From Grimontia kaedaensis (GTDB lineage: Bacteria > Pseudomonadota > Gammaproteobacteria > Enterobacterales > Vibrionaceae), in NCBI RefSeq assembly GCF_023746615.1, contig NZ_CP082275.1, forward strand, positions 1,612,001 to 1,676,000: a stretch of 64,000 nt of DNA. Direction: 5' to 3'. Below are positions 49,050 to 57,025 of the stretch, in pieces; positions within the stretch are counted from its first letter, which is position 1; every line of letters starts with the position of its first letter. The notes beneath the pieces are model-generated. The model saw only the letters and a program-made list of their open reading frames with translations, was not told the origin of the DNA and searched no databases. A program made the translations under genes and the position numbers.

Positions 49050-50372
49050 CTATCGGCTGTAGTGCCATTCCGGCAGCCAGAGCGCGATCTGAGGGAATGC
49101 CATGACAATGACAAGCGCACAGATCATGATGAGAACAAACGGCACGATAGAGCGGTAAATGTCGGTCAGTGATACCTCGGGCGGTGCCATCGCACGCATC
49201 AGGAATAGGTTGTAGCCAAATGGCGGCGTCATGTAGGCGATCTGACAGGTAATGGTATAAAGCACGCCATACCAGATAAGGTCGAAGCCGAGTAATTTCA
49301 CCAATGGCACATAGAGAGGGGCAACGATAACCAACATGGCAGTGTCGTCGAGGAAGGTACCCATGATGAGGTAGGACAACTGCATCAGGATCAGCACTTC
49401 CCACGGTGTGAGGCCGAGCCTGTCGATAAACAGCGCTTCTATGGCTTTCACGGCACCCAAACCGTCGAACACCGCGCCGAAACAAAGGGCGGCGAGAATG
49501 ATCCACATGAACATGCAGCTGATGGCGAGGGTTTTACGCAGCGTATTTTCCATGACTTCTTTGGTCATACGACGCTTGACGATGGCTGCAATGGTCGCTG
49601 CCAGCGCGCCGACCGCAGAGCTTTCCACCAAGCTGGTGACACCCATCAGGAACAAACCCGTCATCGAGAAGAAAATCGCGAGCGGAAGAATACCCGCCCG
49701 AAGCAGTTTGAGCTTTTCGCTCATGGGTACGTTGCGCTCTTCTTCAGATAGCGCTGGTCCCAAATGCGGCTGCATTTTGCAGCGAACGACGATATAGATA
49801 ATGAACATGCTCGCCATCAGCAGACCAGGCAATAAGCCGGCAAGCCAAAGTTGTCCTACAGGCTGGCGCGCAATCATCCCGTAGAGAACCAATACCACGC
49901 TTGGCGGTACCAATATCCCGAGCGAACTGCCTGCCTGTATCACCCCGGTGACCATGATCTTGTCATACCCCCGCCGCAATAGTTCGGGGAGAGCGATACT
50001 TGCGCCGATGGCCATACCTGCCACGCTGAGGCCATTCATCGCAGAAATGGCGACCATCAATAGAATTGTGCCGATGGCCAAGCCGCCGTGAATCGGACCC
50101 ATCCAGACATGGAACATTTTGTAGAGATCTTCCGCGATACCGGACTCTGACAGCATGTAGCCCATGTAGATAAACAGCGGCAATGTCAGTAGTGGATACC
50201 ACTTCATCAACTTCATGGCTGCGCCAAAGGCGATTTCTGAACCACCGTCTCCCCATAGCAAAAGGGAAGCAATGACAGCGACAGAGCCAATGGCAGCGAA
50301 TACCCGTTGCCCAGTCAGAAGCATGAGCATCATGGAGGAAAACATAAGGAGAGCGATCAGTTCATAACTCAT
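49050..50372 (-). CDS. TRAP transporter large permease subunit (DctM family)
   Basis: The 440-residue inner-membrane protein has about 12 hydrophobic segments and the DctM pattern: FSSMMLMLLTGQRVFAAIG at the N-terminus, GGSEIAFGAAMKLMKWYPLLTLPLFIYMGYML, then GLSVAGMAIGASIALPELLRRGYD and GILVPPSVVLVLYG. This is the sodium-coupled elevator subunit that moves the substrate. It overlaps the small-subunit gene upstream by 4 bases. Together with the DctQ and DctP proteins it makes a complete importer inside the amine operon. Confidence 0.93.
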   Translation of the reverse strand: MSYELIALLMFSSMMLMLLTGQRVFAAIGSVAVIASLLLWGDGGSEIAFGAAMKLMKWYPLLTLPLFIYMGYMLSESGIAEDLYKMFHVWMGPIHGGLAIGTILLMVAISAMNGLSVAGMAIGASIALPELLRRGYDKIMVTGVIQAGSSLGILVPPSVVLVLYGMIARQPVGQLWLAGLLPGLLMASMFIIYIVVRCKMQPHLGPALSEEERNVPMSEKLKLLRAGILPLAIFFSMTGLFLMGVTSLVESSAVGALAATIAAIVKRRMTKEVMENTLRKTLAISCMFMWIILAALCFGAVFDGLGAVKAIEALFIDRLGLTPWEVLILMQLSYLIMGTFLDDTAMLVIVAPLYVPLVKLLGFDLIWYGVLYTITCQIAYMTPPFGYNLFLMRAMAPPEVSLTDIYRSIVPFVLIMICALVIVMAFPQIALWLPEWHYSR

Positions 50373-50947
50373 TGCACGCCTCCTTCTGATTTTTCCTCAG
50401 AGACTTTTGGAGCACGCAATGTGGCAATGTCTTTGAGCATGACAGCCGTGGCTTGAAGCAGCATCAGGAAAATACTGAGACACATGATGAGTTTGATTGG
50501 TGCCATATACGGCCGCCAAGCGGAATAGCTGCGCTCACCATACTCCAACGCATAGGAGGTACTGGAAATGCCGCCGTACAGCAGAATACCAAGATAGATA
50601 ATTAGGAAAACGACGGTAAAGCTATCGACCATCGCCTTGGTTCTTGGCGACCAGTTACCATAGGCCAAGTCCATGCGTACATGGCTGTTAAGCTGCATTG
50701 AATAAGGGCCACCGAGCATGTAGTACGCCACCATCGCAAACTGTGCCATTTCGAGTGTCCAAAGCGAAGGCAGAAAGAAGGTTTTGGTAATAGATGAATA
50801 AACGAGAATGCCCAGCATCAGAAAAATCAGATACATGGCGAAGCGGCCGATGTAAAAATTGACCGATTCGACAAACCTGACATAAGCCGCGAACGGTGAG
50901 GGCAGATAGGCTAGGTTTTTATCCTCGGGCAGACGTGATGACTCCAT
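50369..50947 (-). CDS. TRAP transporter small permease subunit (DctQ family)
   Basis: The start is ATG 50947 (MESSRLPEDKN) with AAGGAAG upstream; the longer frame would add an improbable 30 residues. The 192-residue protein has four membrane segments (NFYIGRFAMYLIFLMLGILVY, FAMVAYYMLGGPY..., TVVFLIIYLGILLYGG and the last near LIMCLSIFLMLLQ), with the conserved HVRMDLAYG in the second loop. It is the DctQ partner that anchors the large subunit. It overlaps dctM by 4 bases and follows the amidotransferase gene by 29 bases. Confidence 0.88.
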   Translation of the reverse strand: MESSRLPEDKNLAYLPSPFAAYVRFVESVNFYIGRFAMYLIFLMLGILVYSSITKTFFLPSLWTLEMAQFAMVAYYMLGGPYSMQLNSHVRMDLAYGNWSPRTKAMVDSFTVVFLIIYLGILLYGGISSTSYALEYGERSYSAWRPYMAPIKLIMCLSIFLMLLQATAVMLKDIATLRAPKVSEEKSEGGVQ

Positions 50948-50976
50948 AACTACTTCCTTCCTTTGAATGGGGTCGA

Positions 50977-51723
50977 TTAAGGCGACGAAGGCGCTCGGGA
51001 TGATGCAGAGGGTTGCTTTAAGAACGCGAGCAACCAACGGGTGACGAGTTCAGCATCAGGCATTTGTTGCAAAGAAGCCTGTCCCTTGGATATCACATCC
51101 TCTGGAATGCGATCCCTTCTTGCTTCCATCAAATCAAATGAGTAGGCACGACTGAACTCTGGATGTCCTTGAATCGCAAGGAAGTGATTGCCTACCGTAA
51201 ACATGCCGACAGGGCAGAAATCACTGCTGGCCAACGTGGTGCTATCAGGAGGGAGCTGACTCACTTGGTCCTGATGACTAACGACGAGAGAAAAATCAGG
51301 TTTAAGTTTTTGAAGCCATGGCTGCTTGGCCTTTTCTTCGGTCGACAAGTGACTGGTGGCAATACCCACTCCCCAGCCTTTTTCTGAGCGCTCAACCTTG
51401 CCGCCTAAAGCTTGCGCCATCATCTGATGACCAAAGCAGATGCCGACGGTAGGCTTTCCCTTTTCATAAAGCGTTTTTACAAAGCTTTCAAACTGCTTAA
51501 TCCAAGGGAGGTCGTCGTAAACGCTGTATCGGCTACCTGAGATAACGTAACCATCACATTCGTCAATATCTTCTGGATATTCGCCATCCATAACGCGGTA
51601 GCACCGAAGGGACAGCGAAGGATCCACTTTCCTCAGCGTGGTGTCGAACATATCAGGGTAGTTTCTGTGTGCGGTTTGAAGATCAGGCTTCACGTCGTCA
51701 CAGAGTAAGAGGCCGATACGCAT
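50977..51723 (-). CDS. Class I glutamine amidotransferase-like hydrolase
   Basis: The 248-residue protein has the GATase1 triad: nucleophile Cys in VGICFGHQMMAQALGG, His in IQGHPEFSRAY and Glu two residues on. It is a stand-alone domain like those paired with glutamine-synthetase-like ligases. In the putrescine pathway of E. coli an enzyme of this general fold (PuuD, a different subfamily) hydrolyses the gamma-glutamyl product; in aniline degradation a GATase1 enzyme partners a gamma-glutamylanilide synthase. Here I infer removal of the glutamyl group at the end of the pathway. It follows the alcohol dehydrogenase gene by 8 bases. Confidence 0.83.
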   Translation of the reverse strand: MRIGLLLCDDVKPDLQTAHRNYPDMFDTTLRKVDPSLSLRCYRVMDGEYPEDIDECDGYVISGSRYSVYDDLPWIKQFESFVKTLYEKGKPTVGICFGHQMMAQALGGKVERSEKGWGVGIATSHLSTEEKAKQPWLQKLKPDFSLVVSHQDQVSQLPPDSTTLASSDFCPVGMFTVGNHFLAIQGHPEFSRAYSFDLMEARRDRIPEDVISKGQASLQQMPDAELVTRWLLAFLKQPSASSRAPSSP

Positions 51724-51731
51724 AATGCCCC

Positions 51732-52892
51732 TCAGAGTCCTTTTCCATGAACAGCATTGACGAAGAGTTTGCTGTACTCATCCGCAGAGAACGGGATTGG
51801 GTTACCGCCAGCAGAGGGGTCATTAATCGACATCAAGCCCACCTTCTCGGCCTCCACATCATTAATACCAATTTCACCGAGGGTATGTGGAATCCCCAGA
51901 GACCTTCGTAGCGCCAATACCCAGTTCAACACAGCATCAGTGCCTGAAGCTTCTAACGACAGATAGCGTGAAAGCCGATCCATTTTATCGTCGATTTCAC
52001 TTCGGTTGGCTTCAAGCACATATGGCATCAGGATGGCATTCAGTAGACCATGGTGTGCGTTGTACAGTGCGCCTAGTGTGTGGGCGATGGCGTGCATGGC
52101 ACCTAAACCTTTTTGGAACGCCGTTGCGCCCATACTGGAAGCGACCAACATCTGCATTCTGGCTTGTTTATCTGCACCGTTTTCAAACACGATCGGGAGG
52201 TTCTGCTGCACCAGACGAATACCTTCAATAGCGATACCTTCCGCCATTGGGTGGTAGCCGGGCGCGCATAGTGCTTCCAGCGAGTGGGAAAGCGCATCCA
52301 TACCTGTTGCTGCGGTGATGTGTGCGGGAAGGCCGACCGTCAGCTCTGGGTCGAGAATCACTTTTTCGGGCAGCATTTTTGGGTGGAAGATGATGAGCTT
52401 GCGTTTCTCATCTTCTTTGGTGATCACAGAGGCGCGACCGACTTCTGAACCTGTGCCTGCTGTTGTGGGAATCGCGACGATCGGCGCAATGAGGTCTGAA
52501 TCCGCTTGCGTCCAGTTGTCGCCAACATCTTCAAATGCCCAAAGTGGCAGTGATTGTTCTGCAGAAAGGGCTATGGCTTTCGCACAGTCCAATGCAGAAC
52601 CACCACCCAGAGCAATCACACCATCGTGAAGGCCCTCATTGTAGGCAGTGTTACCTGCTTCTACATTCTGACCTGTTGGATTGCCTTGCACATCGCAAAA
52701 TAGCGCGACAGACAACCCTTGCTGTTCGCAAAGATCTCTTGCCTCTTGTGTCATGGAAAGTTCTGCAATACCGGGGTCTGTGACTAATAATGGCCGCTCC
52801 ATTCCCAGACTTTTACAAGCATCAGGCAATGCAGATAACGCGCCGATCCCGGCAGTCATTGCGGTGGGATAATTCCAGTTTGAAAATGACAT
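51732..52892 (-). CDS. Iron-containing alcohol dehydrogenase
   Basis: The 386-residue protein has the group III dehydrogenase fold: the NAD-binding GVIALGGGSALDCAKAIA and PTTAGTGSEVGRASVI, then the metal ligands Asp and His (GMDALSHSLEAL) and two His in GAMHAIAHTLGALYNAHHG. It probably oxidises a primary alcohol with NAD. In this operon it takes the place of the flavin oxidase PuuB of putrescine breakdown, so the likely substrate is the hydroxyl end of a glutamylated amino alcohol. It lies 9 bases after the aldehyde dehydrogenase gene. Substrate identity is inference. Confidence 0.9.
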   Translation of the reverse strand: MSFSNWNYPTAMTAGIGALSALPDACKSLGMERPLLVTDPGIAELSMTQEARDLCEQQGLSVALFCDVQGNPTGQNVEAGNTAYNEGLHDGVIALGGGSALDCAKAIALSAEQSLPLWAFEDVGDNWTQADSDLIAPIVAIPTTAGTGSEVGRASVITKEDEKRKLIIFHPKMLPEKVILDPELTVGLPAHITAATGMDALSHSLEALCAPGYHPMAEGIAIEGIRLVQQNLPIVFENGADKQARMQMLVASSMGATAFQKGLGAMHAIAHTLGALYNAHHGLLNAILMPYVLEANRSEIDDKMDRLSRYLSLEASGTDAVLNWVLALRRSLGIPHTLGEIGINDVEAEKVGLMSINDPSAGGNPIPFSADEYSKLFVNAVHGKGL

Positions 52893-52901
52893 TTCCGGCT
52901 C

Positions 52902-54287
52902 CTACACGCGTTTGAAGTGATAAGACTTAGGGCGCGTCAAATGCTCGAACCCAATCTTGGAAAGAGTGCATCCACGACCACTGTTTTTAACCCCCACCCA
53001 GGCAAGGCCGGGGTCCAGGTAGTCGCAGCGGTTGAGGAATACGGTGCCGGACTCGACGTTATCCGCTAACTGTTCACCGCGCGCTTCATCTTCTGTGAAG
53101 ATGGCGGCAGTCAGTCCGAACTCGCTCTCGTTCATCAAGCGCACTGCTTCTTCGTCACTGCTGACACCCTGAATACCCAGAATGGGGCCGAATGTTTCCT
53201 CCGTCATCACCCGCATACTATGGTCAACGTTCACCAGAAGCTGGGGGGCAAGGTATGGGCTACTCACCTGATTTGCAGTGAAGTTGGAGGCATCAATCAA
53301 GGGTTTGGCGCCCTGAAGTATCGCTTCTTCCGTTTGCCCCCTTACAAAATCAGCGGAAGCAGTTCGCACCAAAGGCCCAAGTGTTGTGCTTGCTTCATCA
53401 GGTCTACCGAGTTGGTATTGGTTCACGAGTTTTACCGCTGCATCGACAACGTCATCAAAAACCGATTCATGTACATAAAGACGTTCCATGCCACAACAAG
53501 ACTGGCCAGAGTTAAAAAACGCGCCGTCGATGACGGTGTCTACTGCATTGGGAACATTGGCGTCATGGCGAATATAGGCGGGATCTTTACCGCCTAGCTC
53601 CAACCCTGCGCTGATAAATCGCCCTGCAATGGCTTTTTCAACGACTCTGCCGCCAGGCACTGAACCCGTGAATGCGACATGTCGTATGGTGTCATGCTGC
53701 ATCACTGACTCAGTATCGGCATGGGAAAGATGAAGGTATTGAAATACGCCCTCGGGCAATCCGGCCTCTGCGAACGCTTCCGCCATTCTTTCTGCGCAAA
53801 GAGGCGTTTGCGCAGAGTGCTTGAGCAGAACTGTGTTACCGGCCAACAATGCAGGAACAATCGCATTAACGGCTGTCAGGTATGGGTAGTTCCAGGGCGC
53901 AACCACGAATACCGTACCGAGTGGAACCCGCTTAATGTAGCGACGAAACCCTGCTTTATCGGGTAAAGGCATGGGTGAAAGGGCTTCTGGAGCGATGTCG
54001 ATCATGTGCAGCGCGCGCTCTTCGAAGCCTGCCACTTCACCTTTTGCGTATACGATGGGACGACCCATCATCCAAGAGATTTCTTCTGCAATGTCTTCGG
54101 CTTTGGCAACAAAACACTCAACAGCTTTCCTGCAAAGTGCTTGGCGCACCTCGAGGGAGGTGTTTTTCCAAAATGGATAGGCTTTAACTGCGCTTTCCAA
54201 AGCCGCGTTAATTTCTGATGCGGTAGCAAAAGGACGCTCGACATAAACCGAGCCATCTACGGGTGTAATTGTCTGAAAACGTTCCAT
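52902..54287 (-). CDS. NAD(P)-dependent aldehyde dehydrogenase
   Basis: The 461-residue enzyme has the ALDH features: VAPWNYPYLTAVNAIVPALLAGN, catalytic Glu in GLELGGKDPAYI, cofactor loop FTGSVPGG and the nucleophile Cys in FFNSGQSCCGMERLYV. The C-terminal part has EETFGPILGI and NRCDYLDPGLAWVGVKNSGRG. It is a short ALDH similar to succinate-semialdehyde/PuuC-type enzymes. In the pathway it would oxidise the aldehyde formed by the alcohol dehydrogenase to an acid. It lies 8 bases after the ligase gene. Confidence 0.92.
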   Translation of the reverse strand: MERFQTITPVDGSVYVERPFATASEINAALESAVKAYPFWKNTSLEVRQALCRKAVECFVAKAEDIAEEISWMMGRPIVYAKGEVAGFEERALHMIDIAPEALSPMPLPDKAGFRRYIKRVPLGTVFVVAPWNYPYLTAVNAIVPALLAGNTVLLKHSAQTPLCAERMAEAFAEAGLPEGVFQYLHLSHADTESVMQHDTIRHVAFTGSVPGGRVVEKAIAGRFISAGLELGGKDPAYIRHDANVPNAVDTVIDGAFFNSGQSCCGMERLYVHESVFDDVVDAAVKLVNQYQLGRPDEASTTLGPLVRTASADFVRGQTEEAILQGAKPLIDASNFTANQVSSPYLAPQLLVNVDHSMRVMTEETFGPILGIQGVSSDEEAVRLMNESEFGLTAAIFTEDEARGEQLADNVESGTVFLNRCDYLDPGLAWVGVKNSGRGCTLSKIGFEHLTRPKSYHFKRV

Positions 54288-54295
54288 GTCTTCAC

Positions 54296-55666
54296 CTAAA
54301 TAATTTCAAAGTAACGGTCGAGTTCCCAATCGGTCACATGCTTGCGGAACTCTCTTTCTTCCCACTCTCTTGATGCTGCGAAGTGTTCAACAAAGGCTTC
54401 ACCTAGCATGGCTTTGGCTGCTTCGGAGTGCTTGAACGATTGTGCGGCCTCCCAGAGTGTCCGGGGGAGTTGGAGCTCTTCTGGATGTTCGATGTCGTAT
54501 GCGTTTCCGACAATACGGTCCGTTGGTTCCATCTTGTGCTCAACGCCATACAGACCGGACGCGAGCGCAGCAGCAAGGGCGAGATAAGGATTGGCATCTG
54601 CAGCGCCAAGACGATACTCAATGCGCTGCGATTTATCAGATCCCGGAATAACACGAAGTGATGTAGTGCGGTTCTCAACGCCCCAAGTCGCATCCGTTGG
54701 AGCCCAAAAGCCTGGGATCATTCGGGTGTAGCTATTGACGGTTGGGGCAATCATGCACAGGAATTGCGGCATCAAAAGCTGTTGGCCTGCGAGGAAGTGG
54801 CGCTGCACGTCACTCATATTGAGCTCAGCATCGGGCGCATAAAAGGCACTTTTCCCCGACGCCCGATCACGAAGCGAAATGTGAATATGCCCGCTTTGGC
54901 CGGGGTAATCATTGGTCCACTTGGCCATGAAAGTTGCCATCATGTCGTTCTTTTGTGCCAGCACTTTCATGTAGGTTTTGAAGAGGGCTGCTTTGTCTGC
55001 GGCGTCTTTTGCGTTGTCGACAGTGAGCGCAGCCTCAATGACTCCTGGGCCAGTTTCGGAGTGAATACCTTCGATAGGGAAGTCCATGGATTCACCCATG
55101 GCGAGAATCGCTTTATACAAGCCTGAGTAAGTAGAGTTACGAATCATCGAGTAACCGAACCAATCAGGCGTGATCGTTTTCAGGTTGCGGAAGCCTTTTT
55201 CACGGGCAGAGTGGGGAGTTTCATCGAAAATGAAGAATTCGTATTCAAGCGCGGCGTAGGCGTCAAACCCCATGTCCGCGGCCTTTTCCAATACACGCCT
55301 TAGTGTGGCCCGTGGGCAAACTGCTTCCGCGTCACCGGAAAACTCCGCAATGAAAAGCAACATGCCGTCTTCATCGAGCACGTCGCGACAAGTGTCTGGA
55401 AGAATACGAACTGGCGCATCAGGGTAACCGGTGTGCCAGCCAGTGTACTTTGCGTTATCATAGAGTTGGTCTTTGACATCCCAGCCCAAGACTACGTCGC
55501 AGAAGGCAAATCCATTGTCTAATGAAGAGAAGAATTTCTCTTTCGACATGTACTTTCCGCGCATCACACCATCGTTATCAAACAAGCCAACTTTGACGTG
55601 GGAGAGTTTCCTTTCTTCTACAATCTTCTTGGCGTCAGCCGCCGTTTTTACTTCACGCGCTTCCAT
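54296..55666 (-). CDS. Glutamine-synthetase-like gamma-glutamyl-amine ligase
   Basis: The start is ATG 55666 with AGGAGCGGG immediately upstream; the longer frame (to 55795) covers the leader. The 456-residue protein has the GS beta-grasp (HVKVGLFDNDGVMRGKYM) and catalytic domain: metal Glu in AALEYEFFIFDE, the SETGPGVIEAAL pattern, HIHISLRD, ENRTTSLRVIPG and RIEYRLGAADANPYLALAA. It lacks the usual adenylylation loop, as in PuuA and GlnA4-type ligases. It would join glutamate to an amine using ATP. It heads the operon with ALDH, ADH, amidotransferase and TRAP genes. Confidence 0.9.
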   Translation of the reverse strand: MEAREVKTAADAKKIVEERKLSHVKVGLFDNDGVMRGKYMSKEKFFSSLDNGFAFCDVVLGWDVKDQLYDNAKYTGWHTGYPDAPVRILPDTCRDVLDEDGMLLFIAEFSGDAEAVCPRATLRRVLEKAADMGFDAYAALEYEFFIFDETPHSAREKGFRNLKTITPDWFGYSMIRNSTYSGLYKAILAMGESMDFPIEGIHSETGPGVIEAALTVDNAKDAADKAALFKTYMKVLAQKNDMMATFMAKWTNDYPGQSGHIHISLRDRASGKSAFYAPDAELNMSDVQRHFLAGQQLLMPQFLCMIAPTVNSYTRMIPGFWAPTDATWGVENRTTSLRVIPGSDKSQRIEYRLGAADANPYLALAAALASGLYGVEHKMEPTDRIVGNAYDIEHPEELQLPRTLWEAAQSFKHSEAAKAMLGEAFVEHFAASREWEEREFRKHVTDWELDRYFEII

Positions 55667-55882
55667 ACCCGCTCCTGTTATTTTCGTTACCGGACCGAAA
55701 AAAAAACTGCATGCTCCACGTGCTTCTGATGCTTCAGAAACCCATGAACCTCTATCAACGATAGTTGAAGCACGGGCAAGCAGTAGGTGACTCATCAGTC
55801 ACTTACGGTTGGTAACGGCCTGTAAATTTAAAATAGGCGTGGCCAAAAAATTTTGACCACCACAATCACACAGGGTGGGATA

Positions 55883-55907
55883 ACACTATTAGGAATTTTA
55901 ATAGTGT
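55883..55907. promoter_or_regulatory. Inverted repeat between lysR and the amine operon
   Basis: ACACTATTA and TAATAGTGT are a perfect 9-bp inverted repeat with a 7-base spacer, so the T-N11-A core of a LysR-type site can be read within it. It is 17 bases after the lysR stop and about 217 bases before the ligase start. It could be an operator, or a hairpin closing the lysR message; no T-run is present. Confidence 0.45.
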
Positions 55908-55923
55908 GAATTTGAACGGCTTG

Positions 55924-56901
55924 TCAGGTGTACTTTCCAATGCGGATTTTTCCGTCCAGCCAGGGGTAATGTTGGCGGATTTTTGCCAGGAAATGTTGGC
56001 GCAGAATTTTACAGCTACCTTCGGCCAGTTTTTCCGGTAAATCACCCAGTTCATTGCGGCGAGCAATCAAAGTTAAGTATCTGAAAAAAGAATCCTTTTC
56101 TGGTAATGGAATAACACTGGTTTGATTGCGAAAAACCTCCCCTTGAAGAAGGCATAATGGGGTGGTTAACGTCCAGCCAAGTCCTTGAGCTACCGCGGAA
56201 AGGACTGCGAATGTGTTATCCAGTTGCATACGGTCTGGCACATCGAGACCTTGATGATGCAGATAGGTTTCGATGGATTGGCTGATAAGACTTTGTTCGC
56301 TGTAGCGAATCATGTCCAGATGTTTACTCAATGCGACAAGCGAGTGGCAGGTGTCGGGGTACTTTTGTTGGAACTGTTTTGGTACAACCAGGACAAATGG
56401 TTCTTTCAGTATTTGAAGGCGTCTAAGGTCATCCTGTCTTTCGAGGACATCATCAGAAATAATAATATCAATGCTACGACTGAGTAGGCCTTGCTGATGA
56501 AGGTGGGAGTAGCCCGTCATCATGGTCCAGTTTTCCGTGTGCGCTTTAATGACTTCAATCAGGGGCTGCCCGACCGTCGCGGCTAGCGAATCTACCATGG
56601 CAATTCGCACCAGGTGCAAACTATTGAAACTCCCTTTAGTGATGACATGCTGAGTTTTGTAAGCCTGTTCGAGCAGGTGAACGGACTGGTCGTAGAAATA
56701 GCGTCCGGCGACAGTTAGCTCTACGGGGCGCACACTGCGATCAAGCAACTTCACGCCGAGGCTACTTTCCAAATTGGCGAGGATTTGTGAAACCGAAGAT
56801 TGAGAGATATCCAAATGTTGTGAGGCCGCGGTCATGTTGCCGGTTTTGGCGGTTGCCACAAACACTTCCAGCGATTTCAGCTCAAATCCTAATGTTCCCA
56901 T
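55924..56901 (-). CDS. LysR-family transcriptional regulator
   Basis: The start is ATG 56901 with AAGGA upstream; 325 residues. The N-terminal helix-turn-helix is typical (SLEVFVATAKTGNMTAASQHLDISQSSVSQILANLESSLG), followed by LLDRSVRPVELTVAG. The C-terminal effector domain (LHLVRIAMVDSLAATVGQPLI onward) is a periplasmic-binding-like fold. It lies upstream of and on the same strand as the amine operon. It probably controls that operon in response to the substrate or an intermediate. The effector is unknown. Confidence 0.88.
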   Translation of the reverse strand: MGTLGFELKSLEVFVATAKTGNMTAASQHLDISQSSVSQILANLESSLGVKLLDRSVRPVELTVAGRYFYDQSVHLLEQAYKTQHVITKGSFNSLHLVRIAMVDSLAATVGQPLIEVIKAHTENWTMMTGYSHLHQQGLLSRSIDIIISDDVLERQDDLRRLQILKEPFVLVVPKQFQQKYPDTCHSLVALSKHLDMIRYSEQSLISQSIETYLHHQGLDVPDRMQLDNTFAVLSAVAQGLGWTLTTPLCLLQGEVFRNQTSVIPLPEKDSFFRYLTLIARRNELGDLPEKLAEGSCKILRQHFLAKIRQHYPWLDGKIRIGKYT

Positions 56902-56990
56902 CAGCAAATCCTTTTCACATCCTAAGTTCATCTTAGCCAAGCGATTTGAAATCAGCATGTTGCAGCAATGAGTCGTAAGCAGTGAGAAAC

Positions 56991-57014
56991 AAAAAAGCCG
57001 CTCTCGCGGCCTTT
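56991..57014 (-). terminator. Rho-independent terminator of panP
   Basis: GCCGC and GCGGC form a 5-bp stem with a 4-base loop followed by six T on the minus strand, about 12 bases beyond the panP stop. It ends at the lysR promoter region (56902-56990). Confidence 0.83.
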
Positions 57015-57025
57015 TCTCATGAAGA

